Shown one piece after another: positions 1-7,775 of a stretch of DNA of 64,000 nucleotides. Position numbers and translations under genes: made by a program. How positions within the stretch are numbered: the stretch's first letter is position 1; each line of letters begins with the position of its first letter. The notes beneath the pieces were generated by a model. That model made no database searches. It had not been told where the DNA came from and worked only from the letters and a program-made list of their open reading frames with translations. Source of the stretch: UBA4582 sp038106185 (GTDB taxonomy: Bacteria; Pseudomonadota; Gammaproteobacteria; Pseudomonadales; Azotimanducaceae); contig JAYODE010000001.1 of NCBI GenBank assembly GCA_038106185.1, positions 124,001 to 188,000 on the forward strand, in the 5' to 3' direction.

Positions 1-1210
1 TGAAACGCTGGAATGCGAGCACTGCGTTCGTACCGCCAAAACCAAAGCTGTTGGAGATGACCGTATTCAATCCGGCCTGATCGATTCTTGAAGTCACAAT
101 AGGCGCATCGCCTACCGCCGGATCAAGGTTATCGATGTTTGCCGAAGCACAAATAAAGTCATTCTCAAGCATCAACAAGCTGTAAATCGCTTCGTGGACA
201 CCTGCGGCCCCCAGAGAATGGCCCGAAAGGGACTTGGTGGACGAAATACGAGGGATATTTGCACCAAAAACATTCCGAATAGCATTGATTTCAGGAATAT
301 CACCTGCCGGCGTACTGGTTCCGTGAGCATTGATATAGTCAACCGGCCCATTCACTGTTGAAAGGGCCATCTCGATGGCGCGCTGGCCGCCCTCGCCAGA
401 GGGTGCCACCATATCAAAGCCGTCAGAGGTTGCACCATAGCCGACCAATTCGGCATAGATCTTCGCACCTCTGGCTTTTGCGTGCTCAAGCTCTTCGACC
501 ACAAGAAAGCCGCCACCACCAGCAATGACGAACCCGTCTCGATCCTTGTCATAGGCGCGCGACGCCGTTGCCGGCAAATCGTTACGCTGAGTCGATAAAG
601 CACCCATCGCATCAAACAGCGCGGTCATACTCCAGTGTTCTTCTTCTCCGCCACCGGCAAACACCAGGTCCTGCTTGCCCAGCTGAATCAGCTCGGCGGC
701 ATGACCAATGCAGTGAGCGCTGGTCGAACAAGCGGAGGTGATCGAGTAATTGACCCCCTTAATTTTGAAGGCAGTTGCCAGACAGGCAGAAACCGTTGAG
801 CTCATCGTGCGAGTCACCCGGTAGGGTCCAACTCGCTTCAAGCCTTTCGAACGTAGTAAGTCTGCGGCTTCTGTCAGATTAGATGATGAAGCCCCACCAG
901 ATCCGGCGACGATACCCGTCCGCACATTGGATATTTCCGACTCTTCAAGTCCCGCATCCAGGACGGCTTCGAGCAGAGCTATGTAGGAAAAGGCGGCAGC
1001 ATCTCCCATGAACCGACGCAACTTTCGGTCTATCTGGGCATCAATATCGATATCGATACTACCCGCCACATGACTCCGTAATCCCATCTCTTTATAGATT
1101 TCCTGATACTTGATACCAGACCGGGTTTCTCGTAAGGAAGCCAGTGTTTCCGCCTTGTTGTTTCCCAGCGGAGATACTAATCCCATTCCGCTAATCACGA
1201 CACGTTTCAT
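1..1210 (-). CDS. fabB: 3-oxoacyl-ACP synthase I (FabB), 3' end cut by window edge
   Basis: Beta-ketoacyl-ACP synthase I, the condensing enzyme that elongates unsaturated acyl-ACPs in type II fatty acid synthesis (cytosol). Translation from the ATG at 1210 gives 403 codons with no stop before the edge. E. coli FabB has 406 residues, so only a few residues are missing. The Cys-His-His triad and lysine are visible: Cys161 in SACSTSA, His296 in NAHGTSTP, Lys326 and His331 in TKSLSGHSLG, each two residues before the E. coli numbering. The C-terminal SNSFGFGGTNAVL block is typical. It follows fabA by 8 bp on the same strand, the classic fabAB operon of gammaproteobacteria, so it is probably co-transcribed from the promoter upstream of fabA. 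Confidence 0.97.
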   Translation of the reverse strand, partial: MKRVVISGMGLVSPLGNNKAETLASLRETRSGIKYQEIYKEMGLRSHVAGSIDIDIDAQIDRKLRRFMGDAAAFSYIALLEAVLDAGLEESEISNVRTGIVAGSGGASSSNLTEAADLLRSKGLKRVGPYRVTRTMSSTVSACLATAFKIKGVNYSITSACSTSAHCIGHAAELIQLGKQDLVFAGGGEEEHWSMTALFDAMGALSTQRNDLPATASRAYDKDRDGFVIAGGGGFLVVEELEHAKARGAKIYAELVGYGATSDGFDMVAPSGEGGQRAIEMALSTVNGPVDYINAHGTSTPAGDIPEINAIRNVFGANIPRISSTKSLSGHSLGAAGVHEAIYSLLMLENDFICASANIDNLDPAVGDAPIVTSRIDQAGLNTVISNSFGFGGTNAVLAFQRF

Positions 1211-1218
1211 AAAAGCAC

Positions 1219-1734
1219 CTAAAATTCATCCAAAGAGGAAAACAGCCCGACCTTAATGTCCTCAGCAACATAGATTTGCTTGCCATCGACAAGGACCCTG
1301 GCATTCGCGATACCCAGCACTGTCTTGCCCTCTCGCACCCGGGTCAAATCTATATCGTATTCTAATTTTTTCGCCGTCGGTAATACCTGACCACGGAAAG
1401 CAACCTTGCCACATCCGAGCGCACGACCGATGCCCCAGTTGCCTTTCCAAGCCAAATAGAAACCGACCAATTGCCAAAGCGCGTCAAGCCCCAGACAGCC
1501 AGGCATCACCGGATCGTCAACAAAATGGACCTTAAAAAACCAAAGGTCCGGATGAATGTCGAGTTCGGCTAAAATCTTACCCTTGCCGTGGGTGCCTCCC
1601 GTTTCATTGATGTCAATAATACGGTCGATCATCAGCATTTCATCGATAGGCAGATGCGCACGACCAGGGCCAAACAGGCGACCATGACCGCAATCAAGCA
1701 ACTCTTCTCGCGAAAATGAATGTTTATTGACCAT
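1219..1734 (-). CDS. fabA: 3-hydroxydecanoyl-ACP dehydratase/isomerase (FabA)
   Basis: Bifunctional hotdog-fold dehydratase and trans-2/cis-3 isomerase that introduces the double bond at the C10 stage, feeding FabB. I chose the ATG at 1734 (171 aa; MVNKHSFSRE) because His70 (in KVHFVDDPVMPG) and Asp84 (CLGLDALWQ) then fall exactly at the positions known in E. coli FabA (172 aa). A longer reading from the ATG at 1779 adds 15 residues without family support; neither start has a strong Shine-Dalgarno. The closing VGLF motif is also conserved. It is first in the fabA-fabB pair, with a TATAAT -10 element about 110 bp upstream. Confidence 0.96.
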   Translation of the reverse strand: MVNKHSFSREELLDCGHGRLFGPGRAHLPIDEMLMIDRIIDINETGGTHGKGKILAELDIHPDLWFFKVHFVDDPVMPGCLGLDALWQLVGFYLAWKGNWGIGRALGCGKVAFRGQVLPTAKKLEYDIDLTRVREGKTVLGIANARVLVDGKQIYVAEDIKVGLFSSLDEF

Positions 1735-2363
1735 TGATCGATCGAGAGGAGGACTTATTGGCTTTTTCTGATCTTGCATAGATAAACGGGCTGGCCGGCT
1801 TTTACTAGACCCCGGTTAGCCCTCGCCTTTGATTGGGTGAGAGGCAAATTATAGCATCGGTCTATAAAAAGGAAACTAACGATATCCACTCAATAATGGA
1901 CAAACATCCATTATTGTGCGGCCTAAATTGGCCGCTAATCAAGGAAAGCTTAGCGTCGATGCGAGCGGAAAGTGTCGTTGGCGAGAATCCATTCTCGCTC
2001 ACTACCCAGTCGAAGCCCTGACTGGACAACATCCTTTTAGTCAGGTTTTGTAGTTGACTCAAGTCTGACAACGACCACAAGAAAGCCTGAATCGCTGGAG
2101 AATAGCTATCGGTAAGCATCTGATTGCTTTTTCCTGAGCACAGGACAATGGTATTATGGACTTCAGCTGAGACGTGTCTTACTGTCGACCGCGACAGGTA
2201 CCGGATTATTCATGCGTCTTATCATGTTGAGGTTACAGTGGGAATTTTCTCTAAGTACAAACACTGGCGGCCTTCTTCAAACATTGTTAGCGGCCAATTC
2301 AACAGGATTTCACCCTTATAGAATGCGGCACAGAATAAAGGTGCAAAACAGCAGGAGCTTAGA
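1735..2363. other. fabA/lpxA divergent intergenic region with three perfect inverted repeats
   Basis: About 630 bp with no convincing gene. Between 1891 and 1998 lie three perfect inverted repeats: 1891-1900/1907-1916 (CAATAATGGA, 6-nt loop), 1918-1923/1930-1935 (GCGGCC, 6-nt loop) and 1981-1988/1991-1998 (GCGAGAAT, 2-nt centre). The first two are separated by one base. An 85-codon minus-strand frame crosses the region but has no family resemblance or good start. The promoters of fabAB (-) and lpxA-HAD-galE (+) must lie here. Confidence 0.6.
1848..1853 (-). promoter_or_regulatory. Candidate -10 box for fabAB
   Basis: Read on the minus strand this is a perfect TATAAT, placing transcription start near 1840 and giving about 105 nt of leader before the fabA ATG at 1734. 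The hexamer 17 nt upstream (GTTTCC) is a poor -35 match, which would fit a promoter needing an activator; FadR or a FabR-like regulator are known for fabA in relatives, but I see no clear operator. Confidence 0.45.
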
Positions 2364-3176
2364 ATGATAAAGGTCGATAAACTGGCAGTCATTAATCCGA
2401 CGGCGAATATCGGTGAAAACTGCGTCATTGGACCCTTCTGCACGATTGGTGCGAATGTGGTCATCGGCGCCAACTCAATCCTTCGGTCCCATGTGGTGGT
2501 TGATCCCTACACAGAGATTGGTGAAGACACAGAAATTTTTCCGTTTGCAACCATCGGCATTCAATCCCAGGATCAAAAGCACGTACGAGATACGATAACC
2601 TTTACTCGCATCGGTGCTCGAAATACCATCAGAGAATTTGTCAGTATTCATAGTGGTACAGAAGCCGACTCCGCGACAAGCATAGGCGATGATTGCACCC
2701 TGCTCGCCCACGCACATGTCGCTCACAATTGTCAGGTTGGCAATCATGTGGTTTTATCCCACAGCGCGACTCTCGGTGGCCATGTCACTATCGGCGATCA
2801 CGCGAACATTGGCGGACTTTCGGCTATCCACCAATTCTGCCATATCGGTAAAGCCGCGATGGTCGGTGGCATGTCACGAACCATCCAGGATGTTCTACCA
2901 TTCACTATAGCCGAAGGCTTTCCGGCGCATATGCGTGTCATCAACAAGATCGGCATGGAACGCGCAGGCTACAGTGCCGCCGAAATCGCTGAGGTCCGCA
3001 AGGCATTTCGCATCTTGTTCATGCGAGAATTACGTTTAGAGGTTGCTGTTCAACAAGCTAAGGAAGAGTTCCCGAATTCGGCTAACGTTCAGTTAATGAT
3101 AGACGCGATCAATTCCTCCCAGCGAGGTCTGGCCCGGCCTGATTCCGCTATGTTTGAAATCAACGTGAGTGAGTAG
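2364..3176 (+). CDS. lpxA: Stand-alone LpxA-like UDP-GlcNAc O-acyltransferase
   Basis: 270 aa, left-handed beta-helix acyltransferase (hexapeptide repeats at about 1-185, helical C-terminal domain after 190). LpxA transfers 3-hydroxyacyl from ACP to UDP-GlcNAc, the first lipid A step. The SQDQKH block, the AHAHVAHNC core and AIHQFCHIG are LpxA hallmarks. Catalytic His121 (E. coli His125) is present, but its neighbour, Asp126 in E. coli, is Asn122 here. The acyl-length residue corresponding to E. coli Gly173 is also Gly, which would fit a long acyl chain. The gene is not in an lpxD-fabZ-lpxA-lpxB cluster but heads a tight group with a HAD hydrolase (2-bp gap) and galE. It may be the only lpxA or a paralogue; the window cannot tell. 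Confidence 0.85.
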   Translation: MIKVDKLAVINPTANIGENCVIGPFCTIGANVVIGANSILRSHVVVDPYTEIGEDTEIFPFATIGIQSQDQKHVRDTITFTRIGARNTIREFVSIHSGTEADSATSIGDDCTLLAHAHVAHNCQVGNHVVLSHSATLGGHVTIGDHANIGGLSAIHQFCHIGKAAMVGGMSRTIQDVLPFTIAEGFPAHMRVINKIGMERAGYSAAEIAEVRKAFRILFMRELRLEVAVQQAKEEFPNSANVQLMIDAINSSQRGLARPDSAMFEINVSE

Positions 3177-3178
3177 CT

Positions 3179-3823
3179 ATGTATAAAGCCGTACTATGGG
3201 ATTTTGGTGGCGTCATGACTTCGAGTCCCTTCGAGGCGTTTAATCGTTTTGAAAAAGCCAATAATTTACCCTCGGATTTCATTCGCGGCATCAATGCAAC
3301 GAATCCCGAAACGAATGCCTGGGCACAACTGGAAAGTGCCCAAATCGACGTTGTAGCCTTTGACGCACTGTTTGCTGAAGAAGCTCGGCTGCAGGGACAT
3401 AGTGTTCGAGGCCAGGACATTCTGGCATTGTTGTCGGGCGATCTTCGTCCTGAGATGGTTAAGGCACTGCAACTGATCAAAGGTGCCATGAAGGTCGGCT
3501 GTATCACCAATAATGTCAAAAATGCGGGGTCTGGTGCGGGAATGGTGCGAGACCCAAACCGAGTCGCCGAATTTGACGCTGTCATGGCATTATTTGACAC
3601 CGTCATTGAGTCAAGTAAAGCAGGTATTCGCAAACCTGATCCGGCGATTTACCGCTTGGCTTGTGAAACCCTTGAAATAGAGCCGAGAGAAGCAATTTTT
3701 CTCGATGACCTGGGTATTAATCTCAAGCCGGCGAAAGCCTTGGGTATGACCACCATCAAGGTCCTCAACAGCCAACAAGCAATCAGCGAACTGGAATCTC
3801 ATTTGTCGATGACTCTTCGATGA
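3179..3823 (+). CDS. HAD superfamily (IA) hydrolase
   Basis: 214 aa, haloacid-dehalogenase fold, of the group resembling the N-terminal phosphatase domain of soluble epoxide hydrolase and ACAD10. Motif I is WDFGGV with the nucleophile Asp9; the usual second Asp two residues later is Gly, so a classic phosphatase general acid is missing. Motif II is ITNN, motif III the Lys in GIRKPDP, motif IV FLDDLG. The substrate cannot be read from the sequence. The ATG follows the lpxA stop by 2 bp and the stop overlaps galE by 4 bp (ATGA), so the three are translationally coupled. A role in sugar-phosphate or acyl metabolism is inference only. Confidence 0.8.
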   Translation: MYKAVLWDFGGVMTSSPFEAFNRFEKANNLPSDFIRGINATNPETNAWAQLESAQIDVVAFDALFAEEARLQGHSVRGQDILALLSGDLRPEMVKALQLIKGAMKVGCITNNVKNAGSGAGMVRDPNRVAEFDAVMALFDTVIESSKAGIRKPDPAIYRLACETLEIEPREAIFLDDLGINLKPAKALGMTTIKVLNSQQAISELESHLSMTLR

Positions 3824-4836
3824 GGGTACTGCTAACCGGCGGTGCTGGCTACATTGGCTCCCACACTGCCGTCGAGCTTATTCTTGCAGGTCATCAGGTG
3901 ACGATCGTTGATAACCTCGCTAACAGCTCAGCCATGTCGGTGACAAAAGCTGAAGCCCTCACCGGTGCGCAAATTCCACTGCACAGAATTGATCTGCTGG
4001 ATGCTATGGCACTTGAGGGGCTCTTCGCCAGTTGTCAATTTGACGCCGTCATTCATTTTGCCGGACTCAAAGCTGTTGGTGAATCCGTTAGAGAACCTCT
4101 GAATTATTATCGTACCAATATCGACACGACCATTAATCTGGTGGACTGCATGCTTCGCCATAAGGTCCACAGGCTGGTCTTCAGCTCTTCAGCCACTGTG
4201 TATGGTGAACCTGAGAACATACCCATCAACGAGACAGCGCCAATTATCGACGCCACAAATCCCTATAGTCGATCTAAATTATTTATTGAAAAAATACTGG
4301 AAGATATTTGTGTCGCTTACCCTGATTTTAACGTCGCAAGGCTGCGTTACTTCAACCCGGGGGGTGCCCATGAAAGTGGCGAGATGGGGGAAGATCCGCG
4401 AGGCACACCAAATAACCTACTACCCTTTGTCACTCAGGTTGCGGTTGGCAAGCTAAAACAACTGGTGGTCTTTGGTCAGGATTACTCGACACCAGATGGG
4501 ACCTGTGTTCGAGACTATATCCATGTGGTCGATCTGGCTCGAGGCCATCTCGCAGCACTCAACAAACTCGCCGAGAATCCTGGCCTTATAACCTATAATC
4601 TTGGCAGTGGTATAGGCCATTCTGTGCTTGAGGTTATCAGGGCATTCCAAGTCGCCAACAATCTGGTCTTGCCCTACACCTTTGGACCTCGCCGCGAGGG
4701 AGATATTGCCGAATACTATGCAGACCCGAGCAAGGCACTGGCAGATTTGAACTGGCGAGCAGAAAAGAGCCTGGAGGACATCTGCAGAGATGCCTGGCGT
4801 TGGCAGCAAAAATATCCTGACGGCTATCCCGCCTGA
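3820..4836 (+). CDS. galE: UDP-glucose 4-epimerase (GalE)
   Basis: 338 aa, extended short-chain dehydrogenase fold interconverting UDP-glucose and UDP-galactose (Leloir pathway and surface polysaccharide precursor supply). The N-terminal GGAGYIGSH NAD-binding motif at residues 7-15, SSSATVYG and the catalytic NPYSRSK (YxxxK) are intact, and length matches E. coli GalE (338). It overlaps the HAD gene by ATGA. A GH4 glycosidase and galM lie just beyond on the other strand, forming a galactose-flavoured neighbourhood, although galK and galT are absent. Confidence 0.96.
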   Translation: MRVLLTGGAGYIGSHTAVELILAGHQVTIVDNLANSSAMSVTKAEALTGAQIPLHRIDLLDAMALEGLFASCQFDAVIHFAGLKAVGESVREPLNYYRTNIDTTINLVDCMLRHKVHRLVFSSSATVYGEPENIPINETAPIIDATNPYSRSKLFIEKILEDICVAYPDFNVARLRYFNPGGAHESGEMGEDPRGTPNNLLPFVTQVAVGKLKQLVVFGQDYSTPDGTCVRDYIHVVDLARGHLAALNKLAENPGLITYNLGSGIGHSVLEVIRAFQVANNLVLPYTFGPRREGDIAEYYADPSKALADLNWRAEKSLEDICRDAWRWQQKYPDGYPA

Positions 4837-4850
4837 GCTGTTTTTGCATC

Positions 4851-4966
4851 AGGCTATTCTCAAATCAAGCTATTCTCAAATCAGGCTATTCTCAAATCAG
4901 GCTATTCTCAAATCAGGCTATTCTCAACTCAAGCTATTCTCAACTCAAGCTATCTTCAACTCAAGC
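4851..4966. repeat. 16-bp minisatellite, 7 copies
   Basis: Seven tandem copies of AGGCTATTCTCAAATC with drift: copies 2, 6 and 7 begin AA, copies 5-7 carry CAACTC, copy 7 has one further change. Copies start at 4851, 4867, 4883, 4899, 4915, 4931 and 4947, plus a 4-bp stub. It begins 14 bp after the galE stop, and the period is not a multiple of three, so it is not selected as coding. The rest of the 204-bp convergent gap holds only a weak CTGGCC/GGCCAG stem (5001-5006/5029-5034). Confidence 0.95.
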
Positions 4967-5040
4967 GCGCTCAAGTAAGCTGCCCTAAACACTAAGATCT
5001 CTGGCCTTCGCTTGGGGCCGCTTGTTTCGGCCAGTGGTTG

Positions 5041-6402
5041 CTAGACTTTATAGAGCAGCGGCTTCGACGCGAGCTCTCGATGTTGAAAACTTTCCGGTAA
5101 CCAGCGTTGGTGCGCCGCAAGCAGTTCGCGGGTCATAGCCCGTATCTCGTCAAGCGTCAGGACGGCTGCCGTCAGCGGATCCAGGCACATGGCTTGAAAT
5201 ACTATCTCGGGGTCACTATTGAGACTGGCGAGCACTGCGAGTTGCTGTACATTAATCTGATTCCGATTGATCGCCGCCAAGTGCTCAGGGAGCGCACCTA
5301 CGCTGACCGGTTGCACGCCATTTTTATTAACCAGACAGGGCACCTCGACACAGGCTCCGTTTGGTAAATTGCTAATCAGGCCTAGATTGGCCACGTTGCC
5401 ATGGATGAGTTCCTGCTCGCCACTGAAGACAGCGTTGATAATTTGCGAGCCATATTCAATGCTGCGCTCCAGATCCACAGGTGTTTCCCACGCAGCCATC
5501 TTTTGCATGGTTTCACGCCAATCCGGTCGATTGTACAGCGCTTTGATAAAACCGGGTCCGCCATTCCAACCACCACCCGGACTGTAGCGATCAATCGTCT
5601 TGGGGGTCTTCCTGAACCAGGGTGAGTACTCAGAATTATGTCCCGAAGCCTCCGTCACGGGAAACCCGAAGTGTTTAATATATTCCATTCGAGAAGTATC
5701 TCGAGCCCAAATCTTTGGGTCTTCAGCCAGCCGCCTTATGGCCGGCAACAGATCTTCACCCGCTTGCTCGAATCGCGTTATCCAGGCCTGATGGTTAATA
5801 CCAGCACATGCAAAATTGATGTCACGGATATCACGTCCAAGCCGCCGAGCCCACTGTCGGGTTGTACCCTGAACCGAGTGGCATAGTCCAACGAGCTTAA
5901 TGTTCGGCACGGCACTGTACATCCCCCAGCACAGCATCGCCATCGGATTGGTATAGTTCAACAGCCAGGCTTCTGGGCACAACTCAACCACATCTTGTGC
6001 GATTGCAATTTGCTCAGGTAAGGTTCTCAGACAGCGCATGATTCCACCAGGTGTTAGCGTATCGCCGATCGCCTGGGAGACGCCGTAGCGACTTGGAATG
6101 TCGATTTCTAATTCAATCGCCTCATAACCGCCCACAAGAATACTGGTGATCACGAAATCAGCATCAACGAGTGCATCCCGCCGTTCGTGATGCAAGCTGA
6201 AGGATGCCTGGCCGTAGCCGCCCTCAGTAAATATTCGCTGAACTATCTGGCCCGCATAGTCGAGGCGCTCCAGATCGATATCCACTAGTGCAAAGTGCGC
6301 TTGCTTTAACGCTGGATAGGTCAGTAGATCAGCAGTCAAGCGGCTGGAAAACTCCAGACTACCGGCACCAATAATGACAATTTTTGGCCTAGCTTCGAGC
6401 AT
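5041..6402 (-). CDS. Glycoside hydrolase family 4 (alpha-galactosidase/6-phospho-glucosidase type)
   Basis: 453 aa, GH4 enzyme. These use NAD+ and a divalent metal (Mn2+) to cleave glycosides by an oxidation-elimination route in the cytosol. The N-terminal GAGSLEFS nucleotide loop, LLNYTNPMA, the metal-site GLCHSVQG and GINHQAW, and GHNSEYSPW support this. The NAD loop and CHS motif, without a phospho-sugar signature that I can recognise, favour a MelA-like alpha-galactosidase, but substrate is not certain. The start (6402) shares one base with the galM stop. The pairing with galM and nearby galE supports galactoside use. Confidence 0.88.
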   Translation of the reverse strand: MLEARPKIVIIGAGSLEFSSRLTADLLTYPALKQAHFALVDIDLERLDYAGQIVQRIFTEGGYGQASFSLHHERRDALVDADFVITSILVGGYEAIELEIDIPSRYGVSQAIGDTLTPGGIMRCLRTLPEQIAIAQDVVELCPEAWLLNYTNPMAMLCWGMYSAVPNIKLVGLCHSVQGTTRQWARRLGRDIRDINFACAGINHQAWITRFEQAGEDLLPAIRRLAEDPKIWARDTSRMEYIKHFGFPVTEASGHNSEYSPWFRKTPKTIDRYSPGGGWNGGPGFIKALYNRPDWRETMQKMAAWETPVDLERSIEYGSQIINAVFSGEQELIHGNVANLGLISNLPNGACVEVPCLVNKNGVQPVSVGALPEHLAAINRNQINVQQLAVLASLNSDPEIVFQAMCLDPLTAAVLTLDEIRAMTRELLAAHQRWLPESFQHRELASKPLLYKV

Positions 6403-7445
6403 TAAAGCGACTCCTTACGGGTCAAACGGTAGATTGAAGTACTTTCAAACACTGCGCCGGCGGCCAAGCGGGTAGATGGAAAGTGAGGCATATTGGGACT
6501 GTCCGGAAAATGCTGAGTCTCTAGACAAAGACCGGCATGCGGCTTAGGCAGGTAGTTTCCAGTATATAATTGCAGTCCAGGCTCAGTCGTCATAATCTCG
6601 AGAAGTATGCCCGTTTGAGGGCTATACAAGCTAGCTACCGGCTGACGAAAAGCATGGCTGGTACCACTCTTGAGACTCGACTGCTTCAAAACAAAACAAT
6701 GATCGAAGCCCAGACCCAGGCGTAACTGTTCGTCAGCAATCTGCAATCGCTCTTTGATCACTGCTGGCCGGGAAAAATCAAACACGGTAGCGTCGACAGC
6801 GACAACTTCGCCGGTGGGCAACACATCTTGATCGATCGGCAAATACCTATCTGCCTCAATCTGAAGCTGGTGATCAGTGATATCTCCTTCGCCTGTATCA
6901 GCACCATCCAGATTGAAGTAAGCGTGATTGGTCAGGTTGATGATCGTATCGCGACTGGTCGTCGCTCGATAGTGGTAACTGAGCGACTGCTCAACCAGAC
7001 TCAGTGTCACAGCAACCCTTAGCTCGCCGGGATAACCCTGTTCACCATCTGCACTGGTATAATTGAAGCGAACGCCATTAGGTGTTGCCTCTGCTCGCCA
7101 AAAAACATGTTCGAAGCCCTTTTCACCACCATGCAAATGGTGAACACCATGATTCTTATTCAGAACAACAGAATTTCCGTTATCAATGTAACGCGCCTCT
7201 CTCACTCGGTTAGCAAAGCGGCCTACTACGGCACCCAAGGATGCGGTATCCTGTAGATAATCTTGAGACGATGGCAGGCCTAGAATGACATTGCGCCATT
7301 CGTGGTGCTTATCTCGTACTCGAAGCGCCATCAAACGCACGCCATATTCGCTAACAACAGCTTTAAGGTTTTGGTTTTCAAGGTGCCAGGCAAACAATGT
7401 TTGACCGTCAGAACCAACCCCATCTGGTACTCTAGTGATTTTCAT
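6402..7445 (-). CDS. galM: Aldose 1-epimerase (galactose mutarotase)
   Basis: 347 aa, beta-sandwich mutarotase interconverting alpha and beta anomers of galactose/glucose. The family blocks GAVVGRFANR, HLHGGEKGFEHVFW, NLTNHAYFNLDG (catalytic His), FDHCFVL and LQLYTGNYLP are present, and length is usual (about 340-350). It lies between a MoaD-like gene (overlap ATGA) and the GH4 glycosidase (overlap TAATG), so the three are translated as a unit. GH4 releasing a sugar followed by GalM anomerisation makes sense. Confidence 0.95.
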   Translation of the reverse strand: MKITRVPDGVGSDGQTLFAWHLENQNLKAVVSEYGVRLMALRVRDKHHEWRNVILGLPSSQDYLQDTASLGAVVGRFANRVREARYIDNGNSVVLNKNHGVHHLHGGEKGFEHVFWRAEATPNGVRFNYTSADGEQGYPGELRVAVTLSLVEQSLSYHYRATTSRDTIINLTNHAYFNLDGADTGEGDITDHQLQIEADRYLPIDQDVLPTGEVVAVDATVFDFSRPAVIKERLQIADEQLRLGLGFDHCFVLKQSSLKSGTSHAFRQPVASLYSPQTGILLEIMTTEPGLQLYTGNYLPKPHAGLCLETQHFPDSPNMPHFPSTRLAAGAVFESTSIYRLTRKESL

Positions 7446-7684
7446 CCGCCGGCAACAAAGTGGAAAAAGTGAATTTCACTGTTCGGCTCGATCCTTTCCA
7501 GCAGCGGCTGGTGAATAATTTCACCATCGATAGCAATCGCCATCTGAAGCAGATCAGCACGATTCAGTGCTGGATATCGTTGAGTGATATGGTCAACGAG
7601 TTCGCGATAATCGGCTGCGCTGACGTCACAGGATACTTCATTTGTGTATCGCTGCTGCTCGCTGGAGAAGGTTACTCGCGCCAT
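7442..7684 (-). CDS. MoaD/ThiS-like ubiquitin-fold protein
   Basis: 80 aa ending in -HFVAGG. The beta-grasp length, the late hydrophobic strand (EIHFFHFV) and terminal Gly-Gly are the signature of sulfur-carrier proteins (MoaD for molybdopterin, ThiS for thiazole), which are adenylated and thiocarboxylated at the last Gly. It overlaps galM by 4 bp and lies 91 bp downstream of the molybdenum-hydroxylase large subunit, so a MoaD-type job for the pterin cofactor is the simplest idea; no moaE or moeB is adjacent. The proximity to sugar genes is odd. Identity rests on length, ending and context. Confidence 0.65.
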   Translation of the reverse strand: MARVTFSSEQQRYTNEVSCDVSAADYRELVDHITQRYPALNRADLLQMAIAIDGEIIHQPLLERIEPNSEIHFFHFVAGG

Positions 7685-7775
7685 TTATGAACCCGTAAAT
7701 ACAGCACCCGTAAATCACATTCGCAGCTTACCATCAGAGTCTATGATCAACCCGATGGTAAGGTGCTCGTGCTAC

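Noticed and set aside
1862..2119. 85-codon minus-strand gene in the fabA/lpxA gap
   Set aside because: No recognisable motif or ribosome site, and it crosses the inverted repeats, which better explain the region.
4851..4966. CRISPR array
   Set aside because: 16-bp units in direct contact without spacers, and no cas genes; it is a minisatellite. The same applies to the other arrays.
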